The notes below the pieces were generated by a model, which worked only from the letters and a program-made list of their open reading frames with translations, made no database searches and was not told the DNA's origin. The position numbers and the translations under genes are program-made. Shown here one piece after another: positions 1-8,213 of a stretch of 36,636 nucleotides of DNA. Position 1 is the stretch's first letter. The number at the start of each line of letters is the position of its first letter. The stretch comes from a virus: positions 1 through 36,636 of the IMG/VR virus record IMGVR_UViG_3300031702_000022; one strand, 5' to 3'.

Positions 1-1492
1 AGTGCTTTGGGCAGTGGTTCGCTATCTCTGGGCTAACCATTGTCGCCCACCACTTGCAAGCCCTCGCACGTTGCCATCCTTGCGTCTCAAAGTCGAAGTA
101 GTCGTGTATCTCTTCAAGCCCGTGATGATATGTAACTCTTAGTGAGTTATTTTTGCTTCTGTGCGAGTAGTGATTCGAGTATGAGACCCTGCTTATATTT
201 ACTGTCTGGATATTCCTTTCGCCATCCATTAACTTACCTGTTGAAGCTTGAGTGCCGTGACTTGGCGTAGTATCACCACCAAACTCAATAAAGCAGAATG
301 GGCAGCTTTTCTCAAGATATTTAATCAGCGCTTCGCAACTGTGACAGATCTTGAATGGTGTGCGTTTTGCTTCCTTGCTTTGCTCTTTTGTTGGCGGAGG
401 CCCAATCATATCTACCGGGCCGAATCGCTCAACATTCTGACCGTAATCCAGAACCATAGCATCCGTCTTGCTTTCGTGCGTCCGAAGTAATCGACCAAGC
501 ATCTGCATCCACAAAGATGAAGATTGAGTTGCCCTCAGTATTATCGCCAAGTCTGCATTCTTTGCGTTAAAGCCTGTCGTTAATGTTCCGACAGAAATAA
601 TCCAGCGCAACTTAAAGTTTCTGAAATCATCTATTATTCTTTTTCGCTCATCGGTATCTGTCTCGCCAACAATAACTTCTGCAGTCTCACCGCGACTGAG
701 TAGCGCGTACCTTACTCTTTCAGCGTGATCGACCCCTGAAGCAAAGACAAGAATACTGTTTCTGTTTGACGCAAACTTCATTGCATCGTCTATTGCGGTA
801 TCAATAAGAAAATCATTGTTCATTAGTTCCTGCATCGCCTTCTCATCAAACTCACCTGTCGAGCTAACCTTGAGACCTGAAGTGTCGGCGTAGGTTGATG
901 TTGGTGGCGTCAACAATGGGCACAGAAAGCCCTCATCAAACAGAGTCTTCATTTCAATCTTGTAGACTATCTTGTCGCAGATCCAAGTACCCTCAAGGGT
1001 ACCAGTGTTGAGCTTCCACGGGGTCGCAGACATTGACACAATCCTAACGAATGGATTGTTTTTCTTTATGCCGTCTATGAATTTCTTGTACATTGATTTT
1101 TCTGATAGCGAAGCCCGGTGAACCTCATCAATAAATATCACTGATACGTTTTTAAATAAATCAGCCTGCTTATAAACAGATTGAATTCCACAAAAAACTA
1201 ATTCACCGTTATGGTTTTTCTGTCCGTAGGAGGCGCTGTACACAGATGTTTTAGCGTCAGGCCACTGTTCCAATAGCTCATCTTTATTCTGCCCTATCAG
1301 TGCCGTTATGTCGGTCAGAAATATCATTTGCTGATCAGACGCGAACTCATAAACACGCTTTGCTATTTCTGCCTGTATTAATGCCTTTCCACCAGCAGTA
1401 GGAATCCAGATTAATGGATTCCCACTATGGTCAAAAAGATATTCAATTACAGAATCAATTGCTTCTAATTGATAATATCTTGGTGTTAACAA
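1..1492 (-). CDS. Superfamily 2 DEAD/DEAH-type DNA helicase (3' end outside window)
   Basis: This is an ATP-dependent helicase or translocase, probably for phage recombination, repair or replication. I translated it from the minus strand: 497 codons without a stop, running off the window start. The TTG start at 1492 lies 5 nt after AGGAGG, and that site overlaps the end of the upstream nuclease gene. Visible motifs are a Q-motif-like N-terminus (TPRYYQLEAI), motif I IPTAGGKA, motif II FIDEVHRA, motif III SMSATPW, and motif VI QMLGRLLR. A probable zinc knuckle follows (CHSC...CPFC, about residue 380). In motif I the usual Ser/Thr after the lysine is Ala. The architecture recalls SSL2/T5 D10-like phage helicases (family knowledge). 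It is the last visible gene of the leftward module. Confidence 0.88.
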   Translation of the reverse strand, partial: MLTPRYYQLEAIDSVIEYLFDHSGNPLIWIPTAGGKALIQAEIAKRVYEFASDQQMIFLTDITALIGQNKDELLEQWPDAKTSVYSASYGQKNHNGELVFCGIQSVYKQADLFKNVSVIFIDEVHRASLSEKSMYKKFIDGIKKNNPFVRIVSMSATPWKLNTGTLEGTWICDKIVYKIEMKTLFDEGFLCPLLTPPTSTYADTSGLKVSSTGEFDEKAMQELMNNDFLIDTAIDDAMKFASNRNSILVFASGVDHAERVRYALLSRGETAEVIVGETDTDERKRIIDDFRNFKLRWIISVGTLTTGFNAKNADLAIILRATQSSSLWMQMLGRLLRTHESKTDAMVLDYGQNVERFGPVDMIGPPPTKEQSKEAKRTPFKICHSCEALIKYLEKSCPFCFIEFGGDTTPSHGTQASTGKLMDGERNIQTVNISRVSYSNHYSHRSKNNSLRVTYHHGLEEIHDYFDFETQGWQRARACKWWATMVSPEIANHCPKH

Positions 1493-1493
1493 A

Positions 1494-2489
1494 TCATCCT
1501 CCTAATTTATTAAACTCTAACCTAAAGTCGTTTGAATTTCGATTAACAAGCTCGGTGCCAGACTCGTTGCGATAGTGAACGTGTCCTTCGTCATCAAGAT
1601 CCACGACAAAGAATTCATGCACAAGCTCTGGATTGTATTTATGGCATTCCTTAAACTCAAGCATATTTTTTTCATTTAAATCCTCTTTACCTAATGCACA
1701 GGTAGCGCCCTCGGTTGTAAAAGTTACGTGTCCGCAATTTCTGCAGTTTGGCTTACCGATCTCTTTGCCTTTGCAAAAGTCATACGCTTCACACTTGCCA
1801 TTTTTCCATATGCACAGCGGCTTGTCAACAGCTAGTGACCATGCAGCCTGCGGCATCTTGTCAGTGGTGATGATGTGCTTGGCTCGACCGACTAGATGAT
1901 TAAAGTGTTCTTGGTCGAATGCGGTTTCCATTATAGCTGTTCTGTGATCGCCTTGTGAATTTATCTTTTCACGCGATCCGTGTGATGCCACTGTTGTTAT
2001 GTGTTTATGTATTCCGCTATAACCCATGTATCTAGTGGCTTGATCGTAATACCCTTTGCTCCACTTAAATAGAGCTGTCTCCTCGTCTTTGTCGATGAGC
2101 TTCTTGAGCTTCGTTAGCTTTGCATCACCCGTGCTTTTATGCTCCCAGAGGGCGTCATAGTCCGGTAGCTTCCCATCTATGTGTCCTCGATGCCAGTACA
2201 TGTCCTGAAGTGAAAACTGCTCACCGGTCTCGTCATGCGTTATTAGGTTTAGCCCTGAATCCTTCAATCTTTTTGCAACGGCATCTTCTGACAGGTGACC
2301 GTCTTCAAAATGTGAGGCGCTACTGTAGCTCACCCAAGGGTCGAAAGCATGCCTGAACTCAAGCCACGGCTTCCTGCCGCAATTCTCTTCACTGACTGAC
2401 ATCCCAAGATAGGTTCGTCTGTAGTTTGTCTTATTATATTCCTCCTCATAAGAAACCCACATTTTATCTAGTATATTCTGGTGCTTCAT
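1494..2489 (-). CDS. PD-(D/E)XK exonuclease, Cas4/RecB-like
   Basis: This 331-residue protein is probably a DNA exonuclease producing ssDNA for recombination. The nuclease core is visible: GHIDG (metal-binding Asp, about residue 103), then WEHKSTG (the ExK motif), then YYDQATRYMGY, which fits the QxxxY motif of RecB/Cas4-type nucleases. Four cysteines follow in the C-terminal third (CEAYDFC and CRNC), suggesting a zinc or iron-sulfur site. ATG at 2489 follows a purine-rich SD (AAGGGGAAAA). The gene overlaps the ribosome site of the helicase gene downstream and lies beside the SSB and Sak4-like genes, a typical phage single-strand-annealing recombination set. Family assignment rests on motifs only. 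Confidence 0.82.
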   Translation of the reverse strand: MKHQNILDKMWVSYEEEYNKTNYRRTYLGMSVSEENCGRKPWLEFRHAFDPWVSYSSASHFEDGHLSEDAVAKRLKDSGLNLITHDETGEQFSLQDMYWHRGHIDGKLPDYDALWEHKSTGDAKLTKLKKLIDKDEETALFKWSKGYYDQATRYMGYSGIHKHITTVASHGSREKINSQGDHRTAIMETAFDQEHFNHLVGRAKHIITTDKMPQAAWSLAVDKPLCIWKNGKCEAYDFCKGKEIGKPNCRNCGHVTFTTEGATCALGKEDLNEKNMLEFKECHKYNPELVHEFFVVDLDDEGHVHYRNESGTELVNRNSNDFRLEFNKLGG

Positions 2490-2509
2490 ATCTTTTCCCC
2501 TTAAACAAC

Positions 2510-2533
2510 AAAGGCCGCAATTAAGCGACCTTT
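2510..2533 (-). terminator. Hairpin terminator after the SSB gene
   Basis: On the minus strand AAAGGTCGC and GCGGCCTTT form a 9-bp stem (one G-T wobble) with a TTAATT loop. A broken T tract (GTTGTTT) follows. The opposite strand has a better T run, so it may work in both directions. Read-through would still feed the nuclease gene. Confidence 0.55.
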
Positions 2534-2549
2534 TTATTATTTGCTACAT

Positions 2550-3089
2550 CTATCGTCGAGCGAAAGCATTCCCTGCTTGGCTTGTTTGCGGAGCCATCCG
2601 TTGTGGTTGTGCTTGTCCCTGAGACTGTGCAGCGCCAGCTACAGGGGTCTTTTTGTATGAAGCGACCTTGGTGTCAGGCTCGCCATTGCTGTTGGTTCCC
2701 ATCTTGGTTTTTACTGTCAGCATCTTGCCGATCAGGTTAATTGGATCACCAGCTTGCTGTGGCGTAAGGTCTGCTGCAGAGCACAACTTACCGTAAGTCA
2801 GCTTACCGATATTCTTTACAACACCGCTCTTATCTGTCCAAGTCATCTCAGTTACTTGGTCGTCTCGGAAAAACATGAATGTATCAAACACTTTCTTGTT
2901 GTCGTACTGACCTCCACCGTATACTGACATGGTTACATTTACACCGAAGTTACCGGATGCAAACTGCTTGTATTCTGCGTTATCGACAATGACAGGGTAG
3001 TCTCCTACTGGAAGTGGTGCAAATGAACCTTGGTCTTGTTCATTCTGCTCGTAAATGTCTTCCATACCCAGATTTAAATTCATAGTCAT
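2550..3089 (-). CDS. DUF669-type single-stranded DNA-binding protein
   Basis: This 179-residue protein would coat ssDNA during replication and annealing. It has a beta-rich core (PLPVGDYPVIVDNAEYKQ at about 25-45, then GNFGVNVTMSVYGG and KKVFDTFMFF) that matches the phage DUF669 pattern. The C-terminus is flexible and rich in Gln, Pro and Ala, as in many SSBs. It ends in Arg-Arg rather than the acidic tip of bacterial SSB, so recruitment of host proteins through an SSB tip is unlikely. ATG at 3089 follows GAGGA. The gene has its own leftward promoter and is followed by a hairpin. Neighbouring nuclease and Sak4-like ATPase genes support a role in recombination. Confidence 0.75.
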   Translation of the reverse strand: MTMNLNLGMEDIYEQNEQDQGSFAPLPVGDYPVIVDNAEYKQFASGNFGVNVTMSVYGGGQYDNKKVFDTFMFFRDDQVTEMTWTDKSGVVKNIGKLTYGKLCSAADLTPQQAGDPINLIGKMLTVKTKMGTNSNGEPDTKVASYKKTPVAGAAQSQGQAQPQRMAPQTSQAGNAFARR

Positions 3090-3121
3090 TTTCTAATTCC
3101 TCGTTGTTGGTTGATGTAGAG

Positions 3122-3150
3122 ATATTACATTATGCAATATCTCCTGTCAA
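3122..3150 (-). promoter_or_regulatory. Leftward sigma-70-like promoter for the SSB gene
   Basis: On the minus strand TTGACA (3150-3145), a 17-nt spacer and TAATAT (3127-3122) lie just upstream of the SSB gene, in the gap after the Sak4-like gene. Confidence 0.7.
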
Positions 3151-3155
3151 GCTAA

Positions 3156-3947
3156 TTAATCTTTTTTATTCCAAAGATCAAGAATTGCATTACAGTCAAA
3201 AAGTAACTCATGTGGCAGTGATGGTTGAGACCGATTCTTAGCTAAGAACGCAGGCATCTCACTGGTGTACATGAATCGTTCGCCCTGACCAATTGCTTTG
3301 TTCTCCTTCGCTCCCATCTTCCCATCTATCTTTCGTACTATCTCACGAAACTTTGCAAAAATCAAGGCATCTGAATTCTTTTGTAGCAATCCAATTGCAT
3401 CTTTATGCAGCTCTGGCATGTAGCGATCGTAAGGCTCGTTATCAGGGTTACTGACAGTCTTAATCATTGAGTGTCCAATAAGCCATACGTTAGCATTAAG
3501 CTCGCTTCGTACTAATGAGATCTTGTCGTAAAACTCTTGCCAATATTTAAGTGCTCGCTTGTAACCACCACCGTAACCAAAGTCTTCGATGTTTGTTTTG
3601 ATGTGTCCCTTGTCATCACCAGCGGCACAAACGTCTCGGTGAATCAGAGGCTCAAGTGCAGATGCTGAGTCGATAATAATATTCTGAAATCCAGAATCCT
3701 TACCTTCGGTCAGTAGCATGTCCAGAATTCCCATTACCTCACCAAAGGCTTGAAGCTTTACACTTCCGTCTTCGAAGGTGTACTGAGCTACGTCAAGGTC
3801 TGCGGTTCCGTCTTCGATTGGCAAGAAAAATGCGTTTGGTAATGCGGCGCACTGAGTCGTCTTGCCGATACCCGGTACGCCGTAAAGCATGATGATCTTT
3901 TTATGATCCCGTGTACCCTTTTGTACTGCGCTAAAATCAAATGACAT
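3156..3947 (-). CDS. Sak4-like RecA-fold ATPase (phage recombination)
   Basis: This 263-residue P-loop NTPase has Walker A YGVPGIGKTT near the N-terminus and a Walker B-like strand NIIIDSAS, followed by the sensor-like segment VWLIGHSMIK. This is the layout of the AAA_24/Sak4 group, which promotes single-strand annealing or strand exchange together with a phage SSB. I chose the ATG at 3947 over an in-frame upstream ATG at 3986, because 3947 has AGGAGAGG at good spacing. The upstream ATG falls within the region just downstream of the promoter's -10 box. The gene lies between the SSB and primase genes and has its own strong promoter. Confidence 0.8.
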   Translation of the reverse strand: MSFDFSAVQKGTRDHKKIIMLYGVPGIGKTTQCAALPNAFFLPIEDGTADLDVAQYTFEDGSVKLQAFGEVMGILDMLLTEGKDSGFQNIIIDSASALEPLIHRDVCAAGDDKGHIKTNIEDFGYGGGYKRALKYWQEFYDKISLVRSELNANVWLIGHSMIKTVSNPDNEPYDRYMPELHKDAIGLLQKNSDALIFAKFREIVRKIDGKMGAKENKAIGQGERFMYTSEMPAFLAKNRSQPSLPHELLFDCNAILDLWNKKD

Positions 3948-3977
3948 ATTTTCCTCTCCTGTTTTGTTTATTTCGCT

Positions 3978-4005
3978 ATTATACATAGTTATTTATCTGT
4001 GTCAA
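3978..4005 (-). promoter_or_regulatory. Strong leftward sigma-70-like promoter for the Sak4-like gene
   Basis: On the minus strand TTGACA (4005-4000), a 16-nt spacer and a perfect TATAAT (3983-3978) lie about 31 nt before the chosen start codon. Confidence 0.75.
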
Positions 4006-4015
4006 CAATATTTAT

Positions 4016-6349
4016 TCAATCTTCTAAAAACTTTGTTGCCACCAATCTATGTGCCTTTCGACCTTTACCTTCTCCCTCTTCGATCAATGATACATCCTGT
4101 GACTCAAGAATCAAGTAATTAAATATTTCTTTTCGCATGTTGCTATCCGTAGACTTGAACGGGTGTAGCTTCATTAGATCCTTTTTCATTATTCCTTCAA
4201 ATCCCATTTTGGCAATAACATTGTAAGCATCGCGGTATCGCTTGTCAATGGAATTCTCAACCATCTCGAATTCAATGTATTCTATCAGTTGCTCAAAGCA
4301 AAAGTCAACAAGAGCAATGGAGAAATTAACACTATCCAAACCAACTGACAGGGCGTATGGGTCTTTTGACAGCTCCATCGTCAAAGAGATACGCATAGCC
4401 TTCTCGCGGTTACGTACGATCATCAACTCCAATCCATTCTTTCTCAGCTCTTTCTTTCGAGTCATAATATCGTCTTCATACGAGTCGAGTCTGTCAAACG
4501 CCTCAGCTGTAAACGGCAGGACGATAGGCTCCATTGGCTTGTCGTAATCGTTACGGCCTTGTGAATTCTTTCCTCGATTGTGGTGCAGTACTCTACGCTC
4601 GATCGTTTCAATCCATGACAGTATCTCTTGAGGTACAGCCCGAGACTTTGAATTCTTATTCATCTTCTGATCGCCTTCCTGAGCAAACATAACAATGAAT
4701 CGATTCAAGAAACCATCACTAATCATCATCTTAGTCATTGACTCTGACAATTTATGTGGCGTAGTCATACCAAGCAGGCTAACAGACGGTCTGTTGATCG
4801 TTAGTGAGTTCTGCTCATCACCAGTCAGCTTATTCTTTAAGATCTCACTCAGGCTCGTGAAGGAGTCTGACGAGTAGGTGCTATCCTGCTTACTGAAAAG
4901 CTCCATCCAAGCTTTAACCTCAGACAGTTTGTTCTCAGATACATTCTTAGATCCGATTATCTGCATCCAGTGAGCCATTTCGTCTTTAAAGAACAAAGCT
5001 CGTGGCTCGCTGTATAGCTCAGTGATGATTGCACTCTTGCCGGTAACTTCACCTTTGATAATACTGCCTTGGTTTGCAGCCTGTAATATCTTAGATACGA
5101 TTTTGTATGAGTGCTCCTTACCAGCGCCCGTCTCTGCAACGCTCATTGTGTAGACACTTGAGTAATTGTCAAAGTCAGTAGTGAAGTCACGACCGATAAC
5201 GACAGCACACATAGCCAATGAAGCATTCAGTGATGGCATGTAGAGCGGGTACTGAGCAGTAGAGAGCATATAGCTAACAGAGTCACCCATCACACCTTTG
5301 ATCTTTTGAAGCTCAGTAGGTATGTCGTTAAACTCGATGACCTTGCTCTCATCTTGCTTTTTCATTGAGAACTTCTCAGCGCGTCCCTCCTCGAACTTTC
5401 TTACGAATGCTGACAGGTCTATCTCATTACCGTAAGTCTGCTCCCAGCCGTTGTCATACGCCAGCTTGAAGATCGTACCTGCAGTTCTTGGCGTTGAAGT
5501 GTGGTTGGTGTTGGCAAAGGATGCCCACTTCTTTTCCATCGCTGTGCCGTCATGCTTTTGAGACTTATCACTCCACTCATCCCACAGCGCGTAGCCATTA
5601 TCAGAGTTTGAGGTCTCGTAAGACAGTGCCATGCCGATGTTAATCCACACGTCATAGTCAGTGTTCTCATCGTTTGGTATAGCCTCCAGAGCCTCGCGTA
5701 GCTCGTCTAGGTTTGATGATCCAGCCTCGTATGCCGAGTCCTTCACAACATCTGGTCGCTCGATAAGGTCTAGTAAGGCTTGAGGCGCATCGTCAATACC
5801 ACGGATGTTTGATTTATCGTGCTGAATCGCTTCGTATGAAAAGCCGCTCTTATGGAATGAACCACAGCCCACAACAAAGCTACCGGCAGACAGAAAGTCA
5901 ATACCTTTAATTTCTTTCAGGATCTTAACAGTCTTAATGTCTTTGGACTTCTTAAAGTAAAAGTGCTTACCGCCAGAACCCGTCTTAATGACAAAGTTAC
6001 ACTTGGTCTCAATGTCAAAGCCAAGCATTGCGTTCAGTTCTTCTATTGCGTTCTCGTTATTTCTTGGATCGAAGTCAACAACAATATCGTCAGCCGTTAA
6101 TACAATTCCGTAAGACTGAGCAAATATCTTCTGAGATATAAACGCCTCAATCTGATCCATAGATGGTAAGGGTGCCTTGCTCCAGCCTGTCATGCGCGGG
6201 TGCTTGTATTGGTTATTGCAATCTTCCATTCCGCACATGCAATTACCGTTTGAGTAAACCCCACGGATTGGCATTACATGATAACCGCAATCTGCGAAAT
6301 CAAGAAGCCACTCCTGCATGGTTTCATAGCTCCAATTCTTATCTATCAA
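4016..6349 (-). CDS. Primase-polymerase fused to a DUF3987-type ATPase/helicase
   Basis: This 777-residue replication protein has three parts. The N-terminal third is a prim-pol domain: GYHVMPIRG, a Cys cluster (CMCGMEDC), the acidic motif VVDFDPRN, the GSGGKHFYF motif and GIDFLSAGSFVVGCGS. A PriCT-2-like helical segment follows at about residues 215-300 (DYDVWINIGMALSYE, GYALWDEWSDKS). The C-terminal half is a DUF3987-like P-loop ATPase with Walker A AETGAGKEHSYK and a Walker B-like ALFFKDEMAHW. The gene starts at TTG 6349, supported by GGAGG seven nt upstream. It would prime DNA and probably unwind it. It is the only polymerase-like protein visible, so the main replicase is either outside the window or supplied by the host. 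Confidence 0.85.
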   Translation of the reverse strand: MIDKNWSYETMQEWLLDFADCGYHVMPIRGVYSNGNCMCGMEDCNNQYKHPRMTGWSKAPLPSMDQIEAFISQKIFAQSYGIVLTADDIVVDFDPRNNENAIEELNAMLGFDIETKCNFVIKTGSGGKHFYFKKSKDIKTVKILKEIKGIDFLSAGSFVVGCGSFHKSGFSYEAIQHDKSNIRGIDDAPQALLDLIERPDVVKDSAYEAGSSNLDELREALEAIPNDENTDYDVWINIGMALSYETSNSDNGYALWDEWSDKSQKHDGTAMEKKWASFANTNHTSTPRTAGTIFKLAYDNGWEQTYGNEIDLSAFVRKFEEGRAEKFSMKKQDESKVIEFNDIPTELQKIKGVMGDSVSYMLSTAQYPLYMPSLNASLAMCAVVIGRDFTTDFDNYSSVYTMSVAETGAGKEHSYKIVSKILQAANQGSIIKGEVTGKSAIITELYSEPRALFFKDEMAHWMQIIGSKNVSENKLSEVKAWMELFSKQDSTYSSDSFTSLSEILKNKLTGDEQNSLTINRPSVSLLGMTTPHKLSESMTKMMISDGFLNRFIVMFAQEGDQKMNKNSKSRAVPQEILSWIETIERRVLHHNRGKNSQGRNDYDKPMEPIVLPFTAEAFDRLDSYEDDIMTRKKELRKNGLELMIVRNREKAMRISLTMELSKDPYALSVGLDSVNFSIALVDFCFEQLIEYIEFEMVENSIDKRYRDAYNVIAKMGFEGIMKKDLMKLHPFKSTDSNMRKEIFNYLILESQDVSLIEEGEGKGRKAHRLVATKFLED

Positions 6350-6364
6350 AATGCAACCTCCAAG

Positions 6365-6904
6365 TTAATCATAAATACCTACAATTCTTTTTATTTCAGT
6401 CAAGTCTTTTGGGTGCCAGAGATTATATACTGGAACTCCGTAGTCATGCGCTATAGATACCGCTGTAGCAGTTCCACCTTTAACTTTTTTTATTCCTATC
6501 GGCTGAGCATAGCAAATCAGCACCTGAGATGGGTTATCTAGTCCAAACCCAAGAACTTGATATGCGTTTCTAGCATGAAGAGCCTTCACTCCTTGCTTTA
6601 GACTTTCCCATGCCGGATGGTGCATTGATGCAATGTACATGGCCTTGTCGTAATTGTAAAGGCTTTTTGCATTTAAGTGAGCACCGCACGCTGAAGTATG
6701 ACCATTAAACCCATCCCAAGGCAAATATATCTCAGTGTTTGCACCTGCCCCTACCTCGAATGCAGTGTCAGACCCAACAGCGGCACCTGAACGTACCACG
6801 TAGAGGTTTCTGGCCATCGCCTTAGCAATCATCTTCATCTCATTAAAGATACTGTCGGGGACTTCTCTAGCGCCTACCCCGGTGTAGTACTTAGGGCTAC
6901 TCAT
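6365..6904 (-). CDS. SLOG/DprA-like Rossmann-fold protein
   Basis: This 179-residue protein has features of the SLOG superfamily, which includes DprA and LOG proteins. They are YYTGVGAREVP at the N-terminus, VVRSGAAVGSDTAFE (Gly-rich nucleotide or ssDNA-binding turn), IYLPWDGFN, and GGTATAVSIAHDYGVPVYNL at the C-terminus. Phage members are usually annotated as DNA recombination-mediator A-like. Whether it binds ssDNA like DprA or a nucleotide ligand cannot be read here. Its start overlaps the stop of the upstream gene (ATGA), so translation is probably coupled. It belongs to the leftward operon driven from 7375. Confidence 0.7.
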   Translation of the reverse strand: MSSPKYYTGVGAREVPDSIFNEMKMIAKAMARNLYVVRSGAAVGSDTAFEVGAGANTEIYLPWDGFNGHTSACGAHLNAKSLYNYDKAMYIASMHHPAWESLKQGVKALHARNAYQVLGFGLDNPSQVLICYAQPIGIKKVKGGTATAVSIAHDYGVPVYNLWHPKDLTEIKRIVGIYD

Positions 6905-7110
6905 TTGTAGCTAAGTTTGATAATAGAGTCACCTTCATTGCTTTCTGCGTCGTCCAAACCGTGATGACGTGTATAGTTTTTGCTATATTCTATACACTTC
7001 AGCATTGTCTCCCATGATCCGTGGTAGTCACCGCCTTCAATCATTACGTCACAGTCACCGTGCTGCCACTGCAAACCTTGTAGTGCGCTTATTAGTTCAG
7101 ATGCCTTCAT
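6901..7110 (-). CDS. Small conserved-looking phage protein
   Basis: This 69-residue acidic protein was not recognised. The N-terminus MKASELISALQGLQ, then GDCDVMIEGGDYHG, resembles a common family of small phage and bacterial proteins. Those begin with a helix (xELIxxLxxL) followed by strands holding a D-x-x-V/I motif. It overlaps both neighbours by 4 nt (ATGA type), which supports it as a real gene. Confidence 0.6.
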   Translation of the reverse strand: MKASELISALQGLQWQHGDCDVMIEGGDYHGSWETMLKCIEYSKNYTRHHGLDDAESNEGDSIIKLSYK

Positions 7111-7310
7111 TGTAAACCTCCAATCTCTATAATCTTAGTTGACCCGCATACTGGGCAGTTGTACTCAGACATATCAATATCAGAGTAAGCATCGCAGGTC
7201 AAGCATTTTACACAAAAACCGTCTGGTGCGTTTACTGGCTTACTTGTCTCTGAGTGGAACCCAGAACCAGACCTTTGGGCGTGTTTTGCAATAAAGTTAT
7301 TTTTCATCAA
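7107..7310 (-). CDS. Small zinc-ribbon protein
   Basis: This 67-residue protein has a two-knuckle zinc ribbon (CVKCLTC at about 33-39 and CPVC at about 52-55) after a polar, His/Ser-rich N-terminus. It is the first gene of the leftward module, directly downstream of the 7375-7347 promoter, with AAGGAAAG as SD. A role as an early regulator or nucleic-acid-binding adaptor is possible but cannot be shown. Confidence 0.6.
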   Translation of the reverse strand: MMKNNFIAKHAQRSGSGFHSETSKPVNAPDGFCVKCLTCDAYSDIDMSEYNCPVCGSTKIIEIGGLQ

Positions 7311-7346
7311 TTCTTTCCTTTTTTTATAATGCTCTGTAGGCCACGA

Positions 7347-7375
7347 ACTATAAGGGTTTGAGCCTCTGAAGTCAA
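7347..7375 (-). promoter_or_regulatory. Leftward promoter of the replication module
   Basis: On the minus strand TTGACT (7375-7370), a 17-nt spacer and TATAGT (7352-7347) lie about 35 nt upstream of the first leftward gene. It is divergent from the promoter at 7646-7674. Confidence 0.75.
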
Positions 7376-7377
7376 TT

Positions 7378-7471
7378 AAAAGAAAAAAAGGAGAATAAGA
7401 AGGATTAATCCCCCTTGGTATTTAGCCCCTCTTTCAAAATCTCAGAGAAAAAATTCTCCTTTTTTTCTTTT
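7378..7471. repeat. 19-bp perfect inverted repeat, 56-nt loop
   Basis: The left arm at 7378-7396 is AAAAGAAAAAAAGGAGAAT, and the right arm at 7453-7471 is its exact reverse complement. The arms are purine or pyrimidine only apart from the last base pair. A closely related inverted repeat lies at 29958-30062. Confidence 0.85.
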
Positions 7472-7552
7472 TATTAGAATCAGGGAAGAACCAATAGAAT
7501 ATAAGTAGTATTATTATTAAAAGAATGTATATATTATAGTACTTGTAGCCGT

Positions 7553-7566
7553 AGTTAGCGCTAACT
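7553..7566. repeat. 14-bp perfect palindrome AGTTAGCGCTAACT
   Basis: This self-complementary 14-mer sits between the divergent promoters, about 80 nt upstream of the rightward -35. It is a candidate operator for a dimeric regulator. I see no second perfect copy in the window. Confidence 0.7.
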
Positions 7567-7645
7567 TACCACTTGGTTTTTACGTCTCAATAAAAAAGTA
7601 GATTTCTCTTTTAAATTGATATTAATTACTTTTAATTAAAACATC

Positions 7646-7674
7646 TTGACTTTACAGAAAGGCAGTGGTAGTAT
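7646..7674 (+). promoter_or_regulatory. Rightward promoter of the nucleotide-metabolism operon
   Basis: TTGACT (7646-7651), a 17-nt spacer and TAGTAT (7669-7674) lie about 30 nt before the RuvC-like gene. This mirrors the leftward promoter at 7375-7347. Confidence 0.72.
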
Positions 7675-7703
7675 CGCGTACATACACACATAAGGAGTCA
7701 AAA

Positions 7704-8213
7704 ATGATTTACGCATCCATAGACCCCGGCATCGACGGAGCTATTGCTTTCTTTGAAGACAAAGAGCTTCTCTTCGTCAGCTCGCTCTCATACCAGATTT
7801 ATGGAAAGAACAAGATACTGGAGTTGATCACCCACCTGAATGACATAAAGAATATCTTGGGATCAACCAAGAAGGTGGAGCGAGTAATTATTGAGCAGGT
7901 CGGTGCAATGAAGGGTCAGGGTGTTACTTCTATGTTCTCTTTTGGTGCAAGGTTCGGTGACGCATGCTCACTTGCTAATATGCTGACAAACGACATAGAG
8001 TTCATCACCCCACAGAAATGGAAGAAGGCGGTAGGTTTGATAGGTCAGGACAAAAAGCAGTCTGCCGTCATGGCTGCAAGACTCTACCCTAACCGGTCGG
8101 ATAGTTTTGTTGAGAAGAACAATCGATGCAAAGATGGATTCAAATACTACGATGGACGCGGTGATGCAGTAATGCTAGGATTGGCAGCTAACAAAATGGG
8201 AATGGTAAAATGA
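7704..8213 (+). CDS. RuvC-like Holliday junction resolvase
   Basis: This 169-residue RNase H-fold nuclease would resolve branched DNA before packaging. The N-terminal [14 protein letters not shown] carries the first catalytic Asp. [20 protein letters not shown] carries the conserved Glu and the RuvC signature region. [10 protein letters not shown] is conserved in phage and mitochondrial-type RuvC proteins, and the C-terminal [11 protein letters not shown] supplies the last Asp residues. ATG 7704 has AAGGAG six nt upstream. In-frame codons further upstream fall in the promoter and early leader and were not chosen. It overlaps thyA by 4 nt. Confidence 0.85.
   Translation: MIYASIDPGIDGAIAFFEDKELLFVSSLSYQIYGKNKILELITHLNDIKNILGSTKKVERVIIEQVGAMKGQGVTSMFSFGARFGDACSLANMLTNDIEFITPQKWKKAVGLIGQDKKQSAVMAARLYPNRSDSFVEKNNRCKDGFKYYDGRGDAVMLGLAANKMGMVK

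Larger units (their letters stand above)
7376..7645. promoter_or_regulatory. Divergent control region without genes
   Basis: This is about 270 bp between the two divergent promoters, with no supported gene. In order it holds: a 19-bp perfect inverted repeat (7378-7396 with 7453-7471), an AT-rich stretch with TATATATTATAGTAC (7528-7542), a 14-bp palindrome (7553-7566), and two AT blocks (AGTAGATTTCTCTTTT and TTAATTACTTTTAATTA). The same elements recur in the same order at about 29956-30280. Confidence 0.6.

Noticed and set aside
248-490. Plus-strand reading frame of 80 codons
   Set aside because: It lies entirely antisense to the helicase gene, whose motifs are continuous on the minus strand.
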